Part shown: in pieces, positions 12,718 to 24,700 of the stretch
Position numbering within the stretch: the stretch's first letter is position 1
Layout: each line of letters begins with the position of its first letter
NCBI GenBank assembly: GCA_037127255.1
Contig: JBANSL010000004.1
Coordinates: 50,851,702 to 50,915,701, forward strand
Direction of reading: 5' to 3'
DNA length: 64,000 nucleotides
From: Persicaria tinctoria
Lineage: Eukaryota > Streptophyta > Magnoliopsida > Caryophyllales > Polygonaceae
Position numbers and translations under genes: made by a program
The notes under the pieces: generated by a model
The model's input: only the letters and a program-made list of their open reading frames with translations
The model's database searches: none
What the model was told of the DNA's origin: nothing

Positions 12718-13681
12718 GGTGGGAAGCTGCTCAAATTCCAAAAGTCACAGTGGCAAAGCTCAATAAAAGTAAACTTACGAAAGAGCAGAGTGTTTATATG
12801 CCCGAGATTCCTGAAATTGAGAGGTGTCCTGAGCATCTTCTTCCATTGAAACAGTGGGAAGAAGAATTTCTCTATGATTTTTCAGATCTGAGGCTGGTAT
12901 GTGGCTTTCCTTAATCTTGGCTCTAAACGCATTTTTCCTTTCAAACACTAATATCTACCTGGAATCAGGCACGGTTGTTGATATGAAATACGGTAAACTG
13001 ATGCATACTCTAGTCAACATTCTCTCTCACTTAGCTTTTATGAAAATTCATGCTATTAAAGGGATTATTTTATTGTCTCGGCGGCTTTTCATTGATTCCC
13101 CATTTATTGAGAGGCCACTGACCTTCTAAGTACTCAAATTAGTCACACATATTTTCTCCTCTGTTGGCTATCCCTAATGGTTTGCTGCCTGTATGAATGA
13201 CGTGCTTGGCAGATCAAGCTGATTTTAGTTTTTCCTTTTGCTTTGATTTCCTCAGGCTATATCCCGACTTGATTGCTCTGATAATCTGGGGCCTGTTATA
13301 GTTCAGTCAGCTTCCAATCCAGTTCCCACATTCGAAGCCAATGTCCATTCATCTCTCGAGTCAATTAGGCCAGATGGCCCCACATTATCCACAATCCTGA
13401 AGATGGACCTTGTGGCCAGGGTCTGCGCGCTAAAGAGGCGAATACTATTGTTCGAGAGCAAGGACGTGCTGTCCAGGAACGATGGCTTATGGCTGTTTGC
13501 TCTGTGTGCAGCCATCGACACCCCACTGGATGCAGACACCAGTGCTGTTCTGAGGGGTCTGCTCCGCAAGTGCTCGAAGCTGCGAGCTGAAATGTCAGAG
13601 CTTGACGATGAAACCATAATGCTGAACATTTTGGTGTTGATCTCAGGAAAGTATTTTGGGCAGGCTGAGCATTCAACGTGA
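12718..13681 (+). pseudogene. Captured Gemin2 (SIP1) C-terminal exons
   Basis: Exon 1 (about 12718-12897) reads VYMPEIPEIERCPEHLLPLK then QWEEEFLYDFSDLRL, and ends at a GTATGT donor. Exon 2 (about 13256-13681) runs open to a stop. It includes LSRNDGLWLFALCAAIDTPL, RGLLRKCSKLRAEMSELDDE and ISGKYFGQAE, all characteristic of Gemin2, the SMN-complex protein that holds Sm rings during snRNP assembly. The N-terminal region is not present. The C-terminal exons have no visible lesions, so capture was recent or the region is under constraint. It is the largest host fragment in the TIR element. Confidence 0.8.
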
Positions 13682-14240
13682 TTGGATGGCTCTCTACTAT
13701 ATGTATTCTGGGATTGTATTTGTAGCTTTGAAGTTACTTCTTTTCCGTGTTTTTGGCCTGAATAGATGTTTATTGTTTTGGTTTGAGGCTATAAAGCTTT
13801 GGATGTTCATTATGTCTGATTTATCTTCAAGGTTATATATATAAGATGGTTTATTAGCTAAGGTCAGTAAAGATGAGCTGATTTTTTTTGCTTGTTACTG
13901 TTATAAGCTCGAGTTGTGTTGACAGTGTTGATCATATATAACTCAGAATTTCCGATTTTGTGAACCTTTAACTCATTGTCAATCTATAAATGGACCAGTA
14001 CTCCATCTCTTCATTTTTGCTCTTTTCTTCATTCAAGTCTGCATTTGAACTCTTTGGTTGCTCATCCTCTTCATTCAAGTGCATTCAAGATCTATGGCCT
14101 TAACAGTGAAATATGTATGAAATATTAATGGCCTTAAAATTTTAAAATTACATTATAAACATAATGTAATTGATTAACATACATTTTAAAATAAGATTTT
14201 AGTTTGTATGAATAAAACTATAAATTTCATGAATAACATT
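13682..14240. other. 3' UTR-like and AT-rich spacer
   Basis: Follows the Gemin2 stop; T-rich with aataaa-like stretches, probably the captured 3' flank. No gene seen. Confidence 0.5.
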
Positions 14241-14244
14241 ATGA

Positions 14245-14610
14245 AATTTTAGAGTTGCACGACTTTGTTTTAAGAGTTGCACGACTCTGTGTTAAGAGTT
14301 GCACGACTCTGTGTTAAGAGTTGCACGATTCTGTGTTAAGAGTTGCACGACTCTGTTATAAGAGTTGCACGACTCTCTTGTAAGAGTTGCACGACTCTGT
14401 TTTAAGACTTGCACGACTCTGTTTTAAGAGTTGCACGACTCTGTTATAAGAGTTGCACGACCCTGTTTTAAGAGTTGCACGCCCCTGTTGTAAGAGTTGC
14501 ACAACTCTATTTTAAGAGTTGCACGCCTCTGTTGGAAGAGTTGCACGACTCTGTTGTAAGAAATGCACGACTCTATTTTAAGATTTGCACGACAATCGAG
14601 ACTTGTGAAT
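14245..14610 (+). repeat. Tandem agagttgcacgactctgtttta repeats, block 1
   Basis: About fifteen units of 21-22 bases. Each unit core gagttgcacgactc is an imperfect palindrome (gagt...actc around tgca), so single strands could form short hairpins. Neighbouring copies vary in the linker (gtttta, gtgtta, gttgta). Confidence 0.9.
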
Positions 14611-16200
14611 TTATTCTCAATATGATCTTATTTTAAAAAAGTGCTGACGTGAAAAAAAAAATTATTTGAAAAAAGTGCTGACACAAATAGAATAAAAAGT
14701 GCACAAATTAGAATAAAATGCGCACGAATAATATTATAAAGTAAAAAAAATTGTTATCCATGTAGAAAAAAAAATTGATCTGGATCATATTTGTGAAATT
14801 GTTATCCAGGCTTGATGGATCATATTTGTGAAACTATATTTTGCACAACATACGATGTAAGAGTTGCACGACTCTGTTTTAAGAGTTGCACGACTCTGTT
14901 TTAAGAGTTGCACAACTCTGTGTTAAGAGTTGCACGACTCTTGTTTTAAGAGCTGCACGACTCTGTTTTAAGAGTTGCACGACTCTGTTTTAAAAGTTAC
15001 ACGGTCTTATTTTTGCTCATCAATAGAGTAAAATTGCACAACATGAGAGATTGGTGAAATTTTGCTCAACATCATCTTATTTTTGTTCAACAATATGTTA
15101 TTTTTGCACAACAATCGAAACTTGTGAAATTGTGCTCAACATGATTTTATTTTATCTCAATATAATTTCATATTTTCTCAATAAATTATTGCACAACATC
15201 ATCTTATTTTTGCTCAACAATAGGTTATTTTTGCACAACAATCGAGACTTGTGAATTTGTTCTCAACATGATTTTATTTTCTCTCAATATAATTTCATAC
15301 TTTCTCAATAAATTATTGCACAACATCCTCTTATTTTTGCTCATCAATACTTTATTTTTGCACAACTAGTGATGAAAATTAGTGCTGACACTGATATTTG
15401 TTACAATTAGTGCTGACACTGATACTAGGTACAATTAGTGTTGACACTGATATTAGTTACAATTAGTGCTGACACTGATATTAGTTACAATCGAGTCATC
15501 TTCCTAAGTAATAACTTTGTAGTTCGGTATGTATTTTTTCTGTGTCAGCACTTTTTTTTTCTTCTTGTCAGCACATTTTTAGGGTTGCACAACTGTATTT
15601 TAAAGTCGCACAACTTTAGTTTAGAGTTGCACAACTTTAGTTTAGATTTTCACAACTGTATTTTATTTGTGTCAGCACCTCTAAGAAACACTTTTCATTA
15701 TATATATCATTATTTTAAGAGTTGCACGACTCTGTTGTAAGAGTTGCACGACTCCGTTTTAAAAGTTGCACGACTCTCTTGTTTTAAGAGTTGCACGACT
15801 CTGTTTTAAGAGTTGCACGACTCTGTTGTACGAGTTGCACGACTCTGTTTTAAGATTTGCACGACAAAGACTTGTGAATTTATTCTCAACGTGATCTTAT
15901 TTTAAAAAAGTGCTGACGTGAAAAAAAAATTATTTGAAAAAATGCTGACACAAATAGAATAAAAAGTGCACAAATTAGAATAAAATGCGCACGAATAATA
16001 TTATAAATTAGAATAAAATGCGCACGAATAATATTATTTTAAGAATTGCATGAGTCTGTTGTAAGAGTTGCACGACTATGTTGGAAGAGTTGCACGACTA
16101 TGTTGCAAGAGTTGCATGACGCTGTTTTAAGAGTTGCACGACTCTTGTAAGAGTTGCAAGACTCTGTTTTAAGAATTGCACGACTTTTATTTTCTCTCAA
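14611..16200 (+). repeat. Composite repeat field (hairpin units, gtgctgaca motifs, long duplications)
   Basis: Further hairpin-unit blocks lie at about 14865-15005, 15715-15860 and 16035-16190. A segment at about 14585-14750 recurs at about 15850-16030. A roughly 125-base unit repeats around 15050-15350. A roughly 28-base unit containing gtgctgacactgata repeats four to five times at about 15390-15490. No coding pattern. Confidence 0.8.
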
Positions 16201-16429
16201 TATTTTTTTTAACATTTTGTCGTGCAAATATAAACCGTAAATTGTGCAAATATAATCGTATGTTGTTCAAATATAACATTTTGTTGTGCAAAAATAAAAA
16301 TAAAAATATAGATTATGGATCACATAATAAAATATAGATAATTTTTTTAATTTCTCATATTTGTAGGGTGATTTTTGTAATTTCGTCAAAAGTCTGTCTT
16401 CTTCCTTAGAAATCTGCGAAGAGGACTCG

Positions 16430-16800
16430 CGCGCTCTGCGCTCGACGCCACCGCCGCCGGCCTCCGGCTCCGCCTCCGGCTCGGTCGATCTCGCTCAGCC
16501 GTTGCTCGACTCTCCTCCCGTCGCTCCGGCCTTACTCGCTCTGCTCGGCCTCGCTCCGCCGCAACCAGATCTGAAACCTCGCTCTCGGATCTCGGCCTTC
16601 CTCGCTCTCGGATCTCGGCCTTCCTCGCTCTCGGATCTCAGCCTTCGTCGCTCTCGGATCTCGTCCTTCCTTGCTCTCGGATCTCGGTTCTCGGCCTTCC
16701 TCGCTCTCGGATCTCGGATCTCGGCCTTCCTCGCTCTCGGATCTCGGCCTCGCTCCGCTCGGCCTCGCTCCTCGCTCCGCCGCAACCAGATCTGAAACCT
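16430..16800. repeat. GC-rich ctcggatctcggccttcctcg repeat block
   Basis: About eight imperfect copies of a 24-28 base unit (core ctcggatctcgg). Read on the minus strand it mirrors the GAG/CGAG-rich block at the other end of the TIR element. Long frames on both strands are low-complexity Arg/Glu/Ser artefacts. Confidence 0.8.
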
Positions 16801-17131
16801 CCAGGAGAGGGTTGAAGAGAGAGAAAGTCGCGTGGAACAAATGAAAGGGGTTTATATTGCGTCTATTTCCCTAATACGTCCCAAAACGCGGCTATTTCGC
16901 AAAATCAGCCCATTTTCGTGGCTATTTTGCAAATCAGCCCTTAGTTTTATATCTTAGATAAAAAAAATCTATAATATTTTGGTTTTTTGGTAAAAAAAAA
17001 TAAATTGGAATATTTTGAATACAGTACTACGGAGTATAATTCTTGGGATGTTTTATTTGGCGGAATTCTTTTCCGCCCAAAATTTCATCGAAATTTGTAA
17101 TCCCTCCTAACATCTAAAGTCTAAACCCTAA

Positions 17132-17481
17132 GGGTGTGTATGGATGCCAATTTTAGTAGTTAATAAACTACTAAAATTGGGGGTTAAAAATTTTAACCTT
17201 GTATGGGGTTGTGTAGTAGGGGGTTTTTGGTTAAAATTGGGACTTAAAAAATAAGTCACTTTTGATAGCTTTTTTGGTGGTTTTGGGGTTTATTTGATTT
17301 GAAAATACAATTATACCCCTAATAACAACCAAATAAACTCCACTTTTTACAAATAAACTGTTTTTCATCCCATACGGGATTTATATTTCACACAAAATTT
17401 TAACCTTATTTGAGGTTAAATTTTTAACTTTAACCTGTTTATAAATTTTAGTCATTTTTTTAACCTGACCCATACGGACCC
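17132..17481. mobile_element. Tourist-like (PIF/Harbinger) MITE
   Basis: 350 bases flanked by TAA on both sides (17129-17131, 17482-17484). Terminal inverted repeats are gggtgtgtatgg and its near match gggtccgtatgg. Interior is AT-rich with internal inverted repeats (ttttagtagtt / aactactaaaa) and no ORF. TAA duplication and the GGG terminus are diagnostic of PIF/Harbinger MITEs. Confidence 0.85.
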
Positions 17482-17484
17482 TAA

Positions 17485-20400
17485 ATCTCTCTATCATTCA
17501 TTTGGGCGAGCACCACTCTCCTCTCCCCGTTCTCCATGGCGTCTTCATCTGTAAATCCCTCAGTCTCGTTGTCATGACCTTCTCAATGTCCAATCTCTAC
17601 TTTTGAGTTTGCTTCCATGGCGCCTTCATCTGGTTTCTCCCTTTTGCTCGATCTTTGTCCTGGCGTCTCCCAGAAAACGATTTCGTTTAGTGAGGATGAC
17701 CTCGCTCCCTCGATGAAGGGCTCTCTCACTCGACAAAGGGCTTGCTAGCTAGACAAGGCTCGAAGACGAAGTTGCAGGCGAGGGAACCACTGGATTGAAT
17801 GATCGGGACCAAGAGCGAAGGTAACCCCTCCTCCTTACTCTCTACTGCAACTTTGCTAACGAGCAAGCACGACAGTCTAATTTCGTCCCTAATATGACTT
17901 TGTTGGTGCGATTTTTTGTTTGAAATTGATTTATGGTTCTTGATTTAGGGTTCAAATTGGTTGAAATTAGTTGAGGGGGTCTTGATTTAGGGTTCAAAAT
18001 GGTAAATGGTTCTTGATTTAGGGTTTAAATTGGTTCAAGGTTCTTGTTTTCTAAATGCTAATTTGAATGGATACATAAAACCAAACTTGTGAATTTTTGT
18101 TTCCTTTATTGCGGCTATTTATTGTTCGTAGTTCTGCAGCTTCTGCTCTTCATTATGGTTGATAGTTATCTTGCAATTTTGATAGAATCGGATTGCTAGT
18201 AGCCTAATATTTAGATTTGGGTGGCCGATCTACTAAAAAGATTGAACAGGAGGGAAAAAACAAAAGGGAAATTAATTGCATCTTCAAGGTAAAGTCTACA
18301 TTATTTTTTGGTCCACAACAACATGCAATTTGCATTTGAGTTCTGCATTATTTTTACGGCTTGATGAGTTCTTAGCTACTTGTTTGATGCATAGGTTGTA
18401 TATCCAGATGAGAAGAATATCTCTTTCATTTGTCAAATTCATGGACCTAACCCAATGTATCTTGAGAGTAAGGTAATAGTGTAATACCGTAATAGCAAGT
18501 CAAGAAAGATTTATCTTTATGCCTTCTTTTCCAATATAGAAAATAGAATGGTATCCTCTCATGTTTATTTTTATGATATTAGATGCTTCTTACTTAATGG
18601 TTTCTACTTATTAAAATATGATTTAATTTATTGGATTTAGGTAATGTAAGTCTCTAATTCTTTGTTTTTCTTTGAAATTGGAAGGTGAACTTTAATAAAT
18701 TAGTTTAATTCAGTGAAATAGATAGCCATGGGCAGTGTACTTTCTACTTGGCTTATTCTATACTTCACATGTCTTTGTCTATTTTAGATCTTGTCACTTC
18801 TCACAAGCCAATTACATACTACTTTGCTTCACACTTTCAATTTCTTTGCAAAGAACCTTCCTAATCTTTCTCGGCTGCTGTGATAGAATCTGATACATGT
18901 GCAGTTAAAACTTGGCAACTAATAATTTGCTAATTAAAATATGATTTTCCCATAAAGAAGTACAATGAAGAGAACCTTAAAAAGAGTATGATAATAATTT
19001 GACTTTTTCCAGCACTATATTTTGATTTTTATGAGCATAATTTGAAGTTTTAGCACCTAAGTTTCAACATTGTAATATGATTTGTTTAGCACTATAATCT
19101 GATTTTTACGAGAAATGTAATTTGAATTTTAAGCACCTAAGTTTCAGCACTATAATCTGATTGTCTTAGCATAATAATCTGATTTTAATGAGCAATGTTA
19201 TTTGAATTTTAAGCACCAAATATTCAGCACTATAATATGAGTTTTTAAAAACTATAATCTAAGTTTTTTTAGTGTTATAATCTGATTTTTATGAGCATTA
19301 TAATATGAATTTCCAGTGCCTCTAACCAATTGATTAATTTCTTCACTTCTTATGCAATTATTGTCATACACCTAATGTTCATTAATGTGACACAAATCAC
19401 TCATAATTTTCCTATTATAACATGATTTTTCCATAAGAAATGCAGTGAAGAGAACATAAAAAAAGAGTATGATACTATGATAGCTAGTGATCTAAATTTT
19501 TGCTCATTGTCTTGTATGATTGTTTGATTCTGCAGATAATACTTTTTTATACTTGTTATCTGATATATTCACTTCCTAACATATTGTTTTTGCTATGCTG
19601 TCAAATTTGATTCTAGATTAATGGCCTTGCAATTTGGTGCCTTTCACTTAGGCTCTCATGCTCCTCCTTAGTGAGGTAGGTAAAAGATTACATCCGACAT
19701 ACATAGTGAGGTAGGTAACAGACTTCACATTTCGGTATATTTTTTATTCCGAATACTTGGTTTCATTGACTTGTTGTGAATTTACATTACCCTTCACGCG
19801 GGTAACTATCCAAACAAGTACAAAGCTTATAGAAATTGTTCACCTCTACTTATTACCTTATAGATAATAAGACATAATCGATTAATTGAACAATTTTTTT
19901 GTTTGTTTTTTGTTTAATTGATGATACAGGTGCCTTGAGGCTTCAAAATCTGATGAAATTAGTCTTGACTGACCTCATGTGTCTAGAGAGCGAACTTGCT
20001 ACTTATCTAACAAACATAAGAGTAAGGAAGGTATTTGTGATGATTCTTTTGTAATTGAGTATGAACTCAACTTTGTGTTTCGCTGTATTTTTTTTTCCAA
20101 AATCAGTTGACGGTGGAGTCATTGACGTCTCTCCAACAGCATGTGTGCGTGTTAATTGATCTTGTCGAGATAAGCCTTCCCACTTTCCTCTTAAGGTATG
20201 TATGCGTGGCTTTTTGTTTAGTTCATTTGTGGTTGTAGACCTTTTGGTTTGATGGTGTGTATCTTTTTAAGCATGCTCAAGCTTAGCTTTTGAATGTTAA
20301 TATGCAATATGCCTTGGCTGCCTCACATTCCTTTGATTGCTCAAGTAATCTGTCTGTACTGCTTTTGTTACTGAATTTGGGAAATTTGTGATCTTGAAAT

Positions 20401-21300
20401 GTTGCTCCTGGTCGGTGTCTTGACCTAATTTGGAGCAAGGGTTATGGTAGTGATATTTGCTGGAATTGCTCCTTATCTAATGTTTAGATGAAGATGAGAT
20501 TCTAGTTGAGACTTGATGTCTACTTACCTAATCACAATATAACATTGTTTGATTCTCCATTTGTGCAAGTAAGCGATTAAATCCAGATACATTGTTTAGT
20601 TGATTAAAAGTCTCGATTCACCAATTGGTATGATTTCATTTTCACCTTGGTTTCTGAGTAGTTTTTGGCATTTCTAATTATTCTTATTTTTTTAGGGAAA
20701 CCTGTTTTAGCTTAGCTTGAATCCTAGAAATTCTATTCTAAATTAACACTTGCTCACTGGTACTGTAGCGTACTTAGAGCAGTCAACACCTTCCCTGGTT
20801 AAAAGAGGTTAATTACCCGAGGCCAGTTCTTGATTTTTTATTTCCAAAGTTGGTCAAATTCTTATCGTATTTATACCTTTCCTTCTGCATGTATCACAAA
20901 CTTTACAAAATTTGTTGATGATCTCTTTTGAAATTTTCACTTATCAACATGGTTTCTCTTAGTTGTTATTTTTATTCAGCATTTTCTTGAAATGTTATTC
21001 TTAAACGTTGAGATAAAACCCATCAACACACTCAGCATTTGAAAGAACTTGAGAGGCGAAGTGAGCTTGATGCGAAAGAAGGCAGAGGAAGCAGGAAGCG
21101 AGGAGAGAATTCAGCAAGCTTTTAGTTGTTGAGGGCTTTGAATTAGAGACAGAAGATGAAGTGTAAACATGGTTAGTTGCTTCTATAGACTTCCAATTGA
21201 TACATTATGCTTTGAACAGTAAATTCAAAAAATTTGGGGCTCATGTAATTGTATATGTTTCAAAGGAATGAAATTGAAATTCACTGTTGGTTAACCTCAT
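17485..21300 (+). other. Gene-like but non-coding CACTA interior
   Basis: A CT/GC-rich leader-like stretch (17500-17830) with ATGs and a gaag|gtaacc donor is followed by long intron-like AT-rich DNA. Small exon-like islands occur near 20105-20200 and 21040-21170. I cannot assign them and see no transposase motif. Confidence 0.45.
19010..19330 (+). repeat. Degenerate repeats with agcactataatctgattttt motif
   Basis: About five imperfect units of 60-70 bases combining 'agcactataatctgattttt' and 'atttgaattttaagcacc' motifs. Confidence 0.7.
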
Positions 21301-21320
21301 TTTTATTGTTTTTGCTATAA

Positions 21321-21392
21321 AGCCTTTTAGCTCAAATTGGTAGAGCATTGTGCTTAAGCACAAAGATGCGGGTTCAAATCCCGTATTGGCTA
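21321..21392 (+). tRNA. Degenerate tRNA-like sequence (Lys-like)
   Basis: Shows an A box (tagctcaaattggtagagca), a perfect 5-bp anticodon stem (ttgtg/cacaa) and a T arm gcggg-ttcaaat-cccgt with B box. Acceptor stem pairs at 5 of 7 positions. The anticodon loop has only six bases (cttaag) instead of seven, so it is probably a pseudo-tRNA. Overall it resembles plant tRNA-Lys(CUU) but could be a SINE head. Confidence 0.55.
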
Positions 21393-21419
21393 CAAATTTA
21401 ATTGAAATGTAGTAGTTGA

Positions 21420-21741
21420 AATCAAGAGTAACATTATTCTTTAAATGTAACACTATTATTTGGATGTAACATATTTGGTCAAATGTAACAAATTCCATTA
21501 AGGTAACATTTATTCTAAAATGTAACATTTAACTCAAAAGTAATAGTTTTGGTATCAAATGTAACATTTAGTATCATGAATGAAGCAATGTTACATTAAC
21601 CATTAAAAACTGTTACACTAGATCAAATGCAACGGCCGCAAATGTAATCCAAAAAAAATGTTACCTTTGCCCTAATGTAACATATTTAAGTGATAATGTA
21701 ATACTTTTAGGTGATACATTAGGTGCTTATATGTAGTAGTG
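21420..21741. repeat. CACTA right subterminal repeats
   Basis: About fifteen copies of aaatgtaaca-type motifs, matching those at the left end, leading to the TATATGTAGTAGTG terminus. Confidence 0.85.
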
Positions 21742-24700
21742 CCTCCACGGGAAATCGGGTTGGTAAATACATTATCATCGGGAATTGTTGTCGGATATGA
21801 GGGTTGTTTGAGAGGGTACTGGAAGATGACTCTTGATGAAATTCCGAGTTAGAAAGTAAGGTGTCATGGGGCTCCCTTTCTTCATCCTTATGATGATCAC
21901 TAGTGTTTTCTTACCACAAAGAGTCGTACCAAAGTCCCACGGGAAAGAGGGGAGATGAGTCAGTTGGGGAAGGTCAATGGTTGCCCTTAGGGATCTCTTT
22001 CCGGTTGTAATGGTGACTCTCTCTGAATTGCATGACATGATTTTGTAGTCTCTAACACGTGCCTTACGAATAACCATTAGTACCTAGTTGTTGTGTTATA
22101 TTTACATGTGTGACTAGTTACATTGCTTAAGTCTCCTGTTATGTATTGTCTTCTATCATGATTGTATGTTGTTTATAGCATGCCTACTTGACATATTGTA
22201 TTAGTTGCGCTAATGATCAATTGAAAGCCTGAATCACATGGTATGAATCTATATGCTTGTTGTTTTGCCTGGGTTAGGTGCATGATAGTGTGATCAACTC
22301 TTCTTTGTACAAATGCCTATAAATGATCTCCTTAGCATGCTGGATGATGATGTGTCGATACTATTACTTCTTTTGTGTCAAGAATCTATAGCATGCCCAT
22401 CTGTTTTGTATTCGTCAAATTAACTGTTGTTGATGATTTTGCAAATTGATACTGTTGTGTGATTGCTTGCGTTGAATGGAGAATGTGTGGTATAATTGAG
22501 TCTTGATGAATGCATGTTATCCTAGTATGTGTTGGGTTGAGCTAATGTCCTCGTATTCTAGTCATATTGCCCATTATTTGGACTTGTGTTAAACTTTTCT
22601 CATACTTCTATATCGTTGGAATGTGAGCGAGTGATCTCTTATGCGTCGTCATGATTAGTTGCATGCATGTATCGTACGCCATGATGAGCCTTTAGCATCA
22701 TGTAGGACCCTTAGTTGTGACTTGTACGCATTTATATCTTGCCGACATTATCGCTGAATTTATCCCTTGAGTCAGGTCCCTGATAATGTGATTCTTCCCT
22801 CTTCATACCCTCTTAAGATGTTTTGCCCATCCTGATTAGATTAATGTTGAACTTGATGATCGACTTGCTTCCCGTGATGGTTAATCCTAGCATGCTTACC
22901 CGTTATCGCTTGGTGGTATTTCCCTATTATTCTGTGCCATCTTCTCATGCTTGCATTAGTGTATGACTTGACACCTCACATGATCACACACCACACTATA
23001 TCATGATTTAACATACGCATGACACATGAATGTTAGAATGGACTTAGTCGAAGTATCTTGATTGTATTCCTGTTTGATATGTGTTGTTAATATCCTATAG
23101 AGCTTATGATTTCTAAAATGACCCGCTCAATGGTGACTTATCATGCTTGTTTATTACGTGAACATTCTTGTCCGTAATGTGATAATTATTGTACTATTTT
23201 ATGTGCCTCAATGACTATTCCTTCCTAGCATGCTTAGAATCTATCACGGTGATGTTCTCTTTGTTACATTGTAAGGATGCCTCATCCTTCATGAACATTA
23301 TGTTGAATTCATTTAAATCACTCTTGACTATGCCTATGTCTTATCATGTATCACTAGTACCAAGTGTTACTTATGCCTTAAAATGTATCTCTTCATATGA
23401 TTACATGTCGTTCTCAACCTATTATATGATCCTTGTTGCTAGATGTGATAACTGTCATGCCGCTCGTATGTACCCTCATATGACGCTTAGTTTGATTTTT
23501 ATGATGTACCTTGTCATGCAATATTTGGACTCATTTGTTGGCATGCTCGTGCATTGTTCATATACATGATGTTTGTCATCCTCGTTAAGCCATGCATGAC
23601 CATTACTGGCTCCGCATATCTTATTTGAAATTGCTAGACATATCTGCTTCCCTGGAATAAAAGGCTATTAGCTTATCTCACATGCATCCGTGTAGAATTC
23701 GATTATGTCTTTTGGATTGAATATGCATGTCATTCTCCTTGAGATAGGTACATGTTAGTGTGGATTAATGTGACTGATATGCTCCATGAGGAATTCATTT
23801 TGCTCGTCATAATTGTAACCTAATAGACTTTCATAAGAGCATCGTTGTATTCTCGGGTCGTAGTCTTGTCTCTAGTCTTGTCGTCTTAGCCTTGGTCCGT
23901 GTTTGATTCCGAAAGGAACATTGGGTTGTCCGCTCTTTTCACTCCCCTATCTTTGCTAACTTGGACTCCTGCGCGATACATCGGATGAGCGACCGTATGG
24001 AAAAGGGAACGGGAAGTTAGATAGCGATAGAGCAACGCATCGGAAGCGTGGGCCTCTAACCCACGGGCCTCAGGATCAATGATGTCGGTGGAACAAACAT
24101 GTTTCGAGGATGGAGGTTATTGAGTACGATATGACTTGCGAACGAGTGTCAAATTGCTAATCCTTCTGAATTTATTGATGATGATATTGCACTAACCTGC
24201 CGATGAAATTTTTGTGCTGATGTGCTCACTTGGTGATAACTATTGCCTGATTGTCTGTTGTTTATAATAATATGATTTGATGCCTTATAGTTCTAATGTG
24301 CCATAATACCTTGATTAGTTGTTACTCTGAGTTGCCAAGCATGATCTAAATTCCTTTGCCTATAAAGTGTGAACTACAAATGCTGAGAAACTTGAATTGT
24401 TTATTTGATAAGGTTTTGATGAAACTTGCTAGCCTAATTTGATGATGTTCATACATGATGTTTGCTATAGATATTGAGCATGATAGTAAATTAAGACTTC
24501 TTGATAAGATTGTAATGTTTGAGGATGTATTAACGATGCTAGCTAAAATGATGCATGCCTTAGGTGTTATAATTTTGATAACTGCTTCCTTTTTTTTTTT
24601 TTTTTTACATGTGGGTGAGATTCTTTTGTAGAGTGGTCGGAGGGCAAAGAAAGGGTTTGAGCCATTAGGATGTTCGATGGTGGTGTGAGGTAGAGTTGAT

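Larger units (their letters stand above)
9816..16940 (+). mobile_element. Pack-type TIR element carrying host gene fragments
   Basis: An 8-bp direct repeat ttagtttt flanks the element (9808-9815 and 16941-16948). The ends are degenerate inverted repeats: left atttgcgaaataggcac, right (reverse complement) atttgcaaaatagccac. The similarity extends inward about 80 bases through a second 'aaatag/aatgg..ccgc' motif. An 8-bp duplication suits hAT; long TIRs and GC-rich termini with captured exons suit Pack-MULEs. GC-rich low-complexity blocks sit just inside both ends (9960-10320 and 16430-16800). The centre carries at least five unrelated host gene fragments, all reading plus, with intron borders kept. 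No transposase is present. Confidence 0.75.
8930..21741. mobile_element. 12.8 kb CACTA transposon with nested cargo
   Basis: Termini are CACTACTACATATA and its inverted copy TATATGTAGTAGTG. A 3-bp duplication cct flanks both sides (8927-8929 and 21742-21744). The related LTR-element copy at 28351-28370 retains the uninterrupted site with a single cct, so insertion is directly visible. Both ends carry arrays of ATGTAACA-type subterminal motifs. I find no transposase (TNPD/TNPA) reading frame, so it is non-autonomous. It contains a second, 7.1 kb TIR element with host gene fragments, a Tourist MITE and a tRNA-like sequence. Confidence 0.9.

Noticed and set aside
14245..16190. CRISPR-like regular repeats
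   Set aside because: Units are tandem with only 6-8 base linkers and no unique spacers, and the DNA is plant nuclear.
16495..16840. Three overlapping Arg/Ser-rich frames on both strands
   Set aside because: Artefacts of the ctcggatctcgg repeats.
23189..23569. 126-residue plus-strand frame in the LARD-like interior
   Set aside because: Met/Tyr/Ser/Leu-rich with no domain; expected by chance in TG/AT-rich DNA.
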